Of a DNA stretch of 64,000 bases, positions 44,623 to 54,700 are shown in pieces (within the stretch, counting starts at the first letter, position 1; every line of letters starts with the position of its first letter). The DNA comes from Mariannaea sp. PMI_226 (Eukaryota; Ascomycota; Sordariomycetes; Hypocreales; Nectriaceae): NCBI GenBank assembly GCA_024336345.1, contig JANFOG010000004.1:3720001-3784000 (forward strand), in the 5' to 3' direction. A model generated the notes under the pieces. It worked only from the letters and a program-made list of their open reading frames with translations, made no database searches and was not told the DNA's origin. A program made the position numbers and the translations under genes.

Positions 44623-47499
44623 TTAGAAGTGGGAAGGGTCAACAACTCCATTGGCCAAGCCCTCCCTCTTGATGCGTGCGGCCTCAATCATCTCTTCAAG
44701 GCATCCGGCGCTCGCAGCCACGAAGCCGAGATATGGGGGAGAGGGGTCCAAAACCTAGACCAATAGTAAGTATGTGTTCAAGTGTAAACAGGAGTGACGA
44801 AAGTGTCGTACCTTGCTTTGGTATTCGGGGTGGGCTTGCACTCTGTAGTTGTCACATTAGCATCTCAAGCAAAAGTGCCAGATTCTTTGGGGCTTGTATT
44901 CTTACCCGACGAAGAAAGGGTGGTCCTTCAACTCGATGGACTCAACACGGACACCCAAGTCATCAAGAGCGGTAATAGCAAGTCCGGCATCCTCAAGTTT
45001 CTCAATAAACTCGGGGTTCACTTCATAGCGGTGTCGGTGACGTTCTTCAACAGTCTCCTTGCCACCGTACATGGCTCGAAGCTTACTCCATTCCGTACCA
45101 GCCTTGAAAATGGACGGTCGAATACCGACTCTCATCGTTCCGCCCATTTGCCTTTCAAAGTATGTCAGCATTCGCTGCTCATCATGACTAAAAGTGAGCA
45201 CACAGTTGGATAACTCACTCCTTAGATCCTTCCGGCATGAAGATAATCACTCGGTGTTCCGCATTAGCAGAGAACTCTTCGGATGTCGCATCCTTCAATC
45301 CCATCTGGGAGCGAGCATATTCGATGACAGCGACTTGCATGCCCAAGCAGATTCCGAGGAATGGAACCTTGCGCTCTCTAGCCCACTTGCTAACTTCAAT
45401 CATTCCCTCAATACCTCTGCTTCCAAAGCCACCTATCATGATCGCGACATAAGCCAGAGGTCAAGGTAAAAGTTGCAGAAAGAATAATGAGTCACGTACC
45501 AGGAACAAGAATTCCCTCGGCTTCGCAAATAGCCTTCCAGGAGTTGTGATATTTGGTGGGATCCTTCTTTTGCATCTCTGGCTGCAGATATTCGGAGTCG
45601 ACGTTGACAAGGTTCAGAGACCTACCACATCTCATTGCTGAATGCTCGAGAGACTTTCGGACACTAAGGTAGGCATCGTCGAGGCTAGTATACTTGCCCA
45701 CCAAGACAATATTGACGGGGTCAAGATGCTTGGCCGGAACAACAGTCTTCTTCCAAAGATCCCACAGGGCCTGGCCCTTGGGGATCATGCTTGCAGGCAA
45801 AGTAGACTGATCAAGGGCCAACCCCTTGACCAACTGCTTGAGCAAGCCGTGTTCCTCAAGGAGAAGAGGCACCTGGTAAATAGTATCCATGTTTCGAACT
45901 CCAATGACCTGCTCGTACTCAACTTGGCAACTATTGGCAATCTTTTGAATGGTGCCGTCGTCAAGAGAACGCTCACAACGGCATGCAATCTAACGAGCGG
46001 GTTAGACTGACGGAAACTTGTCAGAATAGAACTACATACCATATCAGGGATCAAACCGGCACTTCGCATTTGTCTGATGGCGTGCTGGGTTGGCTTCGTC
46101 TTCTCTTCTCCGTTGATGATAGGGACGTATGACACGCCAATGCTCACAAAGTTGTTGCGGCCGAGCTTGTGTCTGAGATGCACCAGCGCCTCGACGAAGG
46201 GACCCGACTCCAGGTCACTAAGAATGTATTAGTCATGCATGTTGCCAACAATCTAGATTCAATGTGTCTCTAATGGCTCTGACGAGTTCCAAGACATCAT
46301 CTACAACGAGAAGAAGGCCAAAACCACATACCCAATTGTTCCACCCTACAACCGTGAGAGTTAGAATTAGGTCGGATTAATTTCATGACGGGTAAGCAAC
46401 ATACCAATTCGACTACGGAAAAGTGTCAGTAGATATATATCATTCACGGGACCATCATAACTTACCAATGCAGACATCCGGTTCTTCACCTGACTTGTCA
46501 ACCGGCAACTTGGCAACACGCTCAATCCACTCTTGGATAGCATCGGTGATGTGAGGGACCACCTGAAACTAATCAGTGATGCTAACAAAATGGAGTTTGG
46601 GATGCTAAAAGTACCTGAACAGTCTTGCCCAAGTAATCGCCACGTCGCTCCTTCTCCTGTAACGAGGAAGAATCTAGTTAGCATCTATATCCTCTAATAT
46701 GACGAATGTGAGAGGGGGCAATGCAGGATGGAGCGCGTACAATGACCAGCCTATAAATCTTGCCAGTAGTCAAGTTACTCTCCCGGCTCAATTGGATGCC
46801 GAGGTATCTGGTTACCTGGGTTAGCGTGTCATTGATTTACCAGACAGTTGAAGCACTAACCGTTCATAGTTGCCCAGGTCAAGATCCGTCTCTGGACACT
46901 GAATTTAGCCAAAAGTATTCAGATATTATTCTCCAATGTCGCATTGCATTACCTCCTCCGTCGGCGAGAACGAAGCATTCTCCATGTCTGCCACGGTATC
47001 AGCGTTTGTTCACGGTCGCGGAAACTCGAAATTCGTACTCAAGAGGGCTGAGAAGGGAGGCATCTAAGTTTCAGGTAAGTAACCTCAATCATTCATTCTA
47101 GAGTTGTTTGAAGTTTACCTAGGTTCAGATAGGGATCTATCTTGATAGCCTGCAATTATCCGTTGGGTCAGAACCGGAAAGAATCGACGCTGTTGGTGCT
47201 GATTCTTACCGTGACGCGATAACCGAGCGTTTTGAGCAGAAGTCCGGCGCTACTGGCTAGACGAGTCGGTGAGTGGGAGGAAATTCGAAGCGATCGTATG
47301 AGTCATACCAATAATGCCTATTGGATTCTGGATTAGCAACATCAACGAGGAGATTGGTGGGGGACGACGTATTCTGAACATGCGCCCACAGCCACTTCGT
47401 CGCACGGGGGACGCGGGAATGAATGCTTCTTGGGCAGTACTTCAACGCACCTTTGCCTACTCCGCTGATAACACCACCTGAAACCAGCACGATCTTCAT
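44623..47499 (-). CDS. URA7: CTP synthase
   Basis: Eighteen exons give 581 aa, the length of yeast Ura7 (579). Exons, 5' to 3': 47451-47499, 47309-47317, 47210-47256, 47119-47149, 47039-47063, 46953-46987, 46861-46891, 46741-46807, 46615-46656, 46466-46562, 46405-46412, 46332-46345, 46040-46217, 45500-45989, 45219-45432, 44906-45151, 44812-44842, 44623-44754. Phase is kept at every junction. The synthetase P-loop region [19 protein letters not shown] spans exons 1-3. [20 protein letters not shown] and ELGGTIGDLESGPF follow. The glutaminase domain has the nucleophile site GICLGMQ and the catalytic HPE of [10 protein letters not shown]. The enzyme makes CTP from UTP, ATP and glutamine, and its domains are complete. 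The density of tiny exons is unusual for a fungus (see findings). Confidence 0.93.
46332..46345 (-). other. 14-nt micro-exon of CTP synthase
   Basis: GGTGGAACAATTGG between TTGTAG and GTATGT. It supplies GGTIG of the GGTIGDLESGPF block. Skipping breaks the frame. Confidence 0.8.
46405..46412 (-). other. 8-nt micro-exon of CTP synthase
   Basis: TCGAATTG between CGTAG and GTATGT. It supplies V-E-L of the conserved VELGG. Its length is not a multiple of three, so skipping breaks the frame. Confidence 0.8.
47309..47317 (-). other. 9-nt micro-exon of CTP synthase
   Basis: GCATTATTG between an ATAG acceptor and a GTATGA donor. It supplies the II and part of the A in GKGIIASSAG. Skipping it deletes three codons in the P-loop region. 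Confidence 0.8.
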
Positions 47500-50000
47500 T
47501 GCGATATTGATTGTCCGAGTCGAGGGGTCGGTGAGGGGTCGTTGGGAGAACTCTTCGAGGTAAGGTAGACTCGGCTCGGATGGCGGTGGAAACACCAAGT
47601 CGGATGACACGTGTGATAGAAATTCAACGGGGTGGTCGGTCTTGAGTGTTGCCGCTGTCAAGTAGGTAGGCAAAGTTCTTGATTTCCACCACCTAACTTA
47701 CAAAGACGAGGTTTGGATGGAGACAATGGGAAGAAATTTTTGGTGTTGACCGTGAATCTGCCGCCCCTCCAAGTCAACTTTCTCACCGCCTCCCCTGTTT
47801 GGCATAGTGGGGGTCCCGGCCTTACCGAAGGGGAGAGCGATTGACAGCCAGCTTCAAGGCTGTTCCCGGTGACGGTGACTTTGAACAAAAACTCACTAAA
47901 CCCACACCCAGCAAGGCCATTGGTTAGACTCTGGCTCTTCTTTTGTTGCTCACTACTCTATCCAATATCGCAACTTTGACGAAGCGCCAATTCACTCGAC
48001 CTATCTCGCACTTACACATATAGCTTATTGTAAGCCATCCATGAGACCTCTCTGGAACACGACCAACTCGGGTCCTCTGACATGAACCTATGGGAGGGAC
48101 GCGAGTGAAACATGGCCAATAGTCCCTGCATCAGAGAGACCGAATAGCCGCCAAACCCCTGGACAGCCCCATCCATAGAGCCCTGAGAGCTTGGTCTTGG
48201 GAACTTTTCTACTGATTTGTCGCAGTTATGTGGTGGCTCATTGGACTCATTGTCCAGAAGTGTCTTGCCGTTAGATTCAGCATTTTCCTCAGAATCTCGG
48301 AATCGACAATCATTCCATCGTAAGGTAAGCGCTACGCCTGCAAGAATGGCGAGGTGAACCCCCCCGGGGGATGGTCAATCAAATCTACCACCCTACAGAA
48401 TACATGCATGCCGGGCCATACAGTGCAGATATTATGATGCGCCAACACGGAATCTCTCAGCTGGGTCCATTTCAATCGTGGACTCTCCCCGCAGATCCCC
48501 ATGATCTGGCGTCATCTGGCTACTTGGTAGTGCAAGGATATTATCCATAGTGTTAGCCACCAGGATCACAACACAATCCAGCGTGAGATGCTAGAAAGGC
48601 TCATCATTAATTAATTATATTCGATATATGGCCCTTTTGGGTAACACTGCTGGGTAGGGCCGGGGAGAGCTGGTAACAGGGGCAGCAAATTGCCAGATGC
48701 AGAGTAACATTCCTCGGCTTCGGCATCAATGTCGCTCGCTCTACACTTGTTGAAAAGCAATTACCAACGGTCACGCCATTAGGGTCTACGGCCTTTAATA
48801 GATACATTCTCTTCAGTCAAAGACAGAACATCGCAGTAACAATGAACACCTTCCATCGTGGTGAAGATCCATGAAGGCGCGGAATTTCAGTATGAGGTGT
48901 AGAGTTCAGCAAGTATAGTTAAGATATACACCGACTGCCCGGGCCCCAGCGGCTTCATATCAACATTACCTCTAGGTCAAGGGTAAACTAGAGTAGGAAT
49001 GAAGACAATAAATACAAAGTTGAAGTTGGCCTGGATCTATCCTTATTTGTCAATATGATATATTTGTTTTAGCAATTGTGAACCTAGCTCGATCAATTAT
49101 TGGGTTGAGCTATGGAGTACCACTGGTGTATAAGTATCAAGCGCAGACAAGCTCCATGGTTGCGCACCCTATTATTAATTTAGGATACATTGTTCGTTCG
49201 ATGCCCGTCCACGCTTTTGTGCTACTGCGGTCATGACATTCAATGGCGGATTGTGAAATATTAGAGGCCAACCTGTGGGCCGCAACCAATGAGCTATCTC
49301 ACTCTGTTCAATACCCTGAGATTCGTTTAGCTGAAATTCCTGCAATGACGTGTTCTGAAAACTGCGTCTACTCAAGTGGGCAGTGTTCACCAGGTTATAT
49401 AGCTAATAACAGCGATGATCAATAAAGCATTATGGACCCAAGTCTTACGATTAGAGATTGAAACAAGAAAAAAGCAAAACTAGGAATGAAAATAAGGAGG
49501 GATGAAGTAATAGCCGTTTTCAAGAAAAAGGTTGGGATAAAGTTCCTTTTTCATGGAAATTAAAGCGGCACGTAGGGATGGAGGCAGGGTTTGCATCCTG
49601 GTCAAGTGCTTACCACTCTTAATTGGATTTTTGGTTATGAGTAAGTCTCCTACAGAACATCTCATCTAAATATTAATAATCTACCTTCTCTCTTCGCGTT
49701 ATGCTATGTCTCAACAATCTTGTGCTGGTGGTTGGCGATTCCACAGATCGAGGAAAGGGAAAGTCAACTCACCGGTACTGTGCATAAGTGCCATCTCCTA
49801 ATGAATTAGCTTATGAGCACTTCTACCTATAAATAACCCACATTCCCACTTGCCAGCATGACTTTTTGTTGTCAGTATAGTGCAGCCATTCCATACCTAT
49901 TCATATCCACTCTTGCATTTATTTTCAATATCTAGTAAGCATACAATAGTTGCATTTTGCTTGTTGACCATCGTACTGACTTGGCGGATGTAAGTGCAAG
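47500..50000. other. Intergenic, about 2.5 kb, gene-poor
   Basis: Upstream of CTP synthase. The first 450 bp are its probable promoter. A minus-strand frame of about 115 codons without an ATG (about 48012-48355) is the only coding-like trace. From 48.6 kb on the DNA is AT-rich with short frames only. Confidence 0.45.
49828..49835 (+). promoter_or_regulatory. TATA box of secreted Cys-rich gene 1
   Basis: TATAAATA 173 bp upstream of the ATG at 50001. Confidence 0.5.
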
Positions 50001-50584
50001 ATGAAATTTACCCACTTCCTTCCGACTTTGTTCAGCGCGAGCATAGCTTTCCCAATCGATGCGACGGCCTCGGAAAATACACTGCTTGATAAGCGCGGGT
50101 CCAGTTATTACGGAAGCTGGACGGGTAATGTGTGTTCCTTTCAGCTGGCCGATGGGCAATGGCTTGCTGGCCAATGTGCCACCCTTGTGGATCCTCCAGC
50201 AGGACAACAGGGAGGGTCTTGTGAAGTACAGTGTGATGGTACCAGCTGCGTAAGTATCCCTGAAGAGAACTATAATTGATATTGTTTGCTGACTTCGAAA
50301 CCAGTATAATGTAGTCTGCACTAGGGCTGTTTGGTCCCACCCGGAACGTTATGATGGAACCCGGTCTGAAGATTCGAACGGCCAAGGGTGGTGTAACTAC
50401 CTGAACCAAAATGGAGAATCCCTTGCAACTCTATGTTCAGGTGGGAAGACTGCTGATACTAAAGACTCGACGGGCTCTTGTACAGTATTTTGTAATGTCA
50501 GAGGGGATTGTGTAGGCGTCTCCGGCATATATATATGATACAGATTTTTGCTGACATTGTATACAGCCCGCTGCAACTTGCTAG
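50001..50584 (+). CDS. Small secreted protein with two six-cysteine modules
   Basis: Three exons (50001-50249, 50305-50511, 50567-50584) give 157 aa. A signal peptide (about residues 1-17) is followed by a short propeptide ending in the dibasic Kex2-type site LLDKR, so the mature protein likely starts at Gly33. The mature part is two copies of one module. Cysteines fall at 45, 59, 74, 78, 83, 88 and again at 113, 127, 142, 146, 152, 157. The spacing is C-x13-C-x14-C-x3-C-x4-C-x4-C in the first copy and the same with x5 in place of x4 in the second. An intron follows the fifth-cysteine codon in both copies, and both introns carry TTTGCTGAC or TTTTGCTGAC before the acceptor. If the last intron is retained, a stop at 50538 removes the twelfth cysteine. 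Small size, secretion and disulfide density are effector-like or antimicrobial-like; function is unknown. Confidence 0.8.
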
Positions 50585-51293
50585 TAATACGAGCTGCTTT
50601 ACCACAATCTGACTTGACAAAAAAGGAAGTATTAGGTACAGGGCATACATAACCGACGTTATTGAACATACTGTTTTTTGTCTTTATCATTCACCCTCAA
50701 ATTTTTCTATTGCCCATCTGTGGTTCCGCTTTTGTCTCTTACCTGACAGAAGTGCATACCGTACTTATTAAGTCATTTACATAGACTCGAAAGATTAAGT
50801 TTTATACCTCTAAATTTCATTCATGTCGTTGTATCGCTCTGGTTGATTCCCAAGGGACAAACCAGCTCGCAGTATGTTTATGTTAGCAGATCAGTGCACA
50901 AACAGATCGGAGTGACCAAGTCATAGTGAAAGAGAAGTAGCTAAATAGACTATCATGGCCATGACTGTGGTTTATATACCAGGTGTATTGCAGGGTGATT
51001 GTGGCCTGGGGGGCTACGATCGCTCGTGGTCCGAGGGTCAACGGTAATTCTTATGAGATCACGGAAGAATCCTAGGGAAATTGAATGATTTGGTGTAGGT
51101 TGGCTTGGTTATACTTGTGCCAGCATACCTGGCACTTGACATGCGAGTAGTTGAGCCGCGTCATGGGGACTGTGTCGTGGGTGCTCTTCTCTTAGATTTT
51201 GCGAGACAATGTTTTTTCAATGAGCCAATTATGGCAAATATGTTATGTAGCACCACATAAATTACTTAATTATTGCCTCCTTTTCCCAATAGG
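50585..51293. other. Intergenic between convergent secreted-protein genes
   Basis: 709 bp, AT-rich. No supported gene. Confidence 0.5.
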
Positions 51294-51730
51294 TCAATGA
51301 CAATCCCAATAACACTGATGGCTTCCACTGACTTGTCCGCCAAAATCGTAAAACTGACCCCCAGCCCCGCCGACGCCATGATCGTCCTCGTGGCCAGGGA
51401 TAGGGCTTCCGCAATTCTGGTCAGAATAGAAGATGCAATCCGTATGCAATCCTGAGCCATCTTTGATCATAACCTAAGATATTTTATCAGTACTATTACC
51501 GCACAATACGTAAATTGTTTTATACTTACACCAGCCACATCAGCCACATAACAGTGACCACTACAATCAGGGTTATATGCGGCGAATTCCATTGATGGCG
51601 AACCAATATTAGGACTGAATAAATGCACACAGGCGGAAAAGGCAGTACAGTCCCCGGCGCTAGCAAGCTGAAAACCAGCAAAGAGCGAAGCAATAAAGAT
51701 AGTTGGAATATGCATGTTGGTATATTTCAT
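51294..51730 (-). CDS. Small secreted cysteine-rich protein 2
   Basis: Two exons (51530-51730 and 51294-51473) join in phase 0 to give 126 aa. A signal peptide ends near residue 25 (QLASA, then GD). The mature protein has eight cysteines, at 28, 34, 56, 60, 79, 88, 121 and 125. The two exons encode related halves. Each has C-x(2-3)-F-S-like then GSP (CVHLFSPNIGSP in exon 1, CIFYSDQNCGSP in exon 2), and each closes with C-x3-C (CSGHC and CYWDC). The second half carries a Gly/His/Asp-rich loop. It is convergent with the other secreted gene 700 bp away. I recognise no named family; an effector or defence peptide role is inference from size and context. Confidence 0.75.
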
Positions 51731-54700
51731 TAGGGGTCGAGAGACAATAATCTCTGGGTTTTAGATGTCGCGATAGAGATGCGAGTCAAGATTCATTTCG
51801 AAGGGGGAAGTAATGCTTATAAGACTATCCTATTTTGCCTCTTGATGGGTCTAGTCTGTAGAAATTACTCCCACATTTCGTTTGGACTCGACTGATTCGA
51901 ACGAGGCAGTGGATATATTTCTATCAAGAATAGTAAGGTCATATAAGTAAATTCGCTGAATGCCATTCAAGGGGGTTGGCCAACCTAAGGTCTGGTACGC
52001 AAACGTGAACCCCTAAGTTCCATTCATGCACCTTTCTTACTCTTAAGGTGCCGGACGGCCCCTCTGAATGGCCTCTGATTGCCTCCACTAAAGTTCAGTG
52101 GGGCTCTCGCCCGGGTACAATAAGAGCATGGTAATTAATAGAAATATGGTTTAGGTCAACTATTGGGGAGGGTTTAGTTACTATTATTGGGAGAGGTTTG
52201 TAATACACTTAGTTACCTCAAGTAATCTCCTCGAAGGTAAACGCAAGTACTATAATTAGAAAATAAAGAGAATCCCACATAAGAAGAGTAGCTAAATCAA
52301 GAAAACCAGGGTCATCCGCTTTTGGGACTTCTGTATTAAATTTAGATAGTAAATGATTTGTCGTTGCCGACATATACAGAGTCGAATGGTGCCTAAATAA
52401 TAATATTAAACCTTCAGACTAGCCTATTGTAAGATAGGCGAGGTAATTAGACAACCAAAGTTACCACAGTCCTGGCCCCTGGTGGAGGTAAGCATCTAGT
52501 CCAAACCCTTCTAATGGGACTGGATAACTTGCCATGCTTATTCCTTTCTTATTTGTATTGGGCATACATGGTTTTCGCCCGGGTTTCAATACAGGCGGGT
52601 CTAGACCCCTGGGGCATATAAACGAGCTCATAATATTACTTGGCAATATTGTTCATACAGTCTTACAACAAACTTCCTAGTTCCCTGGTGAAGGTAGCGC
52701 TCTATTATTGAGGTCATAATAGGCTTTGAGTTTAATATATTAAATGAAGCTAGGTAGAATTACTACCAATCCATTTAGAACCCCTCCGGTCCATCAAAAT
52801 TGGACTGGAGCTAGCACACTAGATGTGGTCCATCCACAGCCACCCCTCTCCTCTCCTACGCCGCTTGGAGTTATATTGTCCTAGTCAGGCTAAAGTTAGC
52901 TGCATGTCTATGGAAATGTCTCCTGCTTCTCCTTTAAATCTTCTGTCCTCCATCAAACTACTTTTGAAGATCCACTGGGGCGGCTCAATCATAAAATCCC
53001 CAGTAAGCAGAGCCCAGATAAACTCGTCTCTATTTATAACCCAAAAGCCAAGTCCTAGGTAATTATGCCCAATAAAGTGCGGTGCCGCAAATTGAACTAT
53101 ACCACCATTCTCAACATCAATGAACGTCAAGCTTTAGTAACCGGCGCGGCTCGCATTTAATGCGACAATATCCCGAGTGAACCCTGGTATCGATGCTATG
53201 CCCAAACTCAAGTTTCAATTATATGGGGAAGGTAATAGAATATTTTAGACCGAGGACATTTGGTATTGGTAAGAATTATTTGAACTTGAGCGCAAAATAC
53301 CAAGATATAATGGGCTAATCGTAATACAGCCAAACGGGACAAATAGGTCAAATAGGTCATTTAGAAAAGCAAAGTTCTCTATATGGGTGCTAGAATTGGT
53401 AATAGGGGTATGCAAATTTAGTAGTAGGAGAGAGTTAAATGTGGCTGAAGTGAGAACTAGCTAGATGTACGGGAGATGATCAAGAGGTGAGTTGCTGCAT
53501 TTTGAAAACGATTTAGGAGCCACTCTTGGGAGGTAATTGCTTTAATAAATACAGATTCTGAATTAAGTCAACTAGCTTAGGAAAATGACATAATGTGAAG
53601 AATAAGAGCGTAGGTATGTAGGGGATTTAGGAAGAGAAGAAACATGAATAATTCATTCTCCCCTGGTTAGAAGAGGAGCCCCGTAGGAGGGGGTTTTGTG
53701 GAGTAAAGGCATATGGAATTTATGAAATCCAAGCATTGATTCGCAAATTGTCCTTAGAGAGAGATGAAAGCCTGTAATAAAGCCTGTAATATTACATGGC
53801 TGAGGCAAAGTGGAATAAAGAATTGCTTTCACTGCTTAGTAACAATAACTCAGCCAATGAGACAAAATAAGTCAAAATACCGCTTGCTATAACTCTTCAC
53901 ACGCTACTACAACTGGCTGCATATGCCTAGCCAACAACGGGCTTTATTATGAAGCCTGCTGTAGCATTAGTTTAAGACAAGTGGCCTAGTATACCTCAAC
54001 TAACCCAATCCTGAAATGTCGTACCCAGTAGATTACATAAACTGGCTTTCCACCTGGGCATTCCCTTACGACTTCTGAATCCTTTTATTTTGTAGATCTC
54101 TCTTTATAAACTTACCAGCTAGTACGCAGCTTTAGACATAGGTTTTCTTCGACTGTACTGTCCTCGCCATTGCTAGCCAATGGATGTTGCTTTCTGAAAG
54201 ATGATGACGCAGATCATCGTTACGGATCTTGCCGGGTAGACCTTTTCGTCGAGGTTGCACTACTTCGCACGTTTATTGTCAGTCAAGGACGGATACGACC
54301 ATTGGTTAAAGAATGACCTCCAACTCCCCGTCGATCGAGAACAGGGACTTTTCTTTTCTGCAGTGCTCAAGTTGTGATTATCTTCTTGCATGTGAGTCAT
54401 CTCTGTGCAGGACTAACATCCTGCATTTAGCGCACCGCCGTCTTTCTCGCCATCTATCTTTTCTGTGTATTCAAGTGATGGTATCGTAGATCGGTATCTG
54501 CCTCGGGAGTTGTTACCTAGTACCGATGGAAAGAATCTTTTGACAGTGGAGAGCGCCGTCTTTTACGTAGACAGTTACGAATCTGACGTATAAGTGCGGT
54601 ATCCGTAGAAATTATCAAATCGTTCGAACCAGACAATTTCTCAACGACTGGCGATCCGCATGGATGGTTGGAAGGGTAATATAAGGGTCTCTATCTGTTT

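Noticed and set aside
47500..47673. In-frame 58-codon extension of CTP synthase
   Set aside because: No ATG (starts with TTG), and the family begins at MKIVLVSGG.
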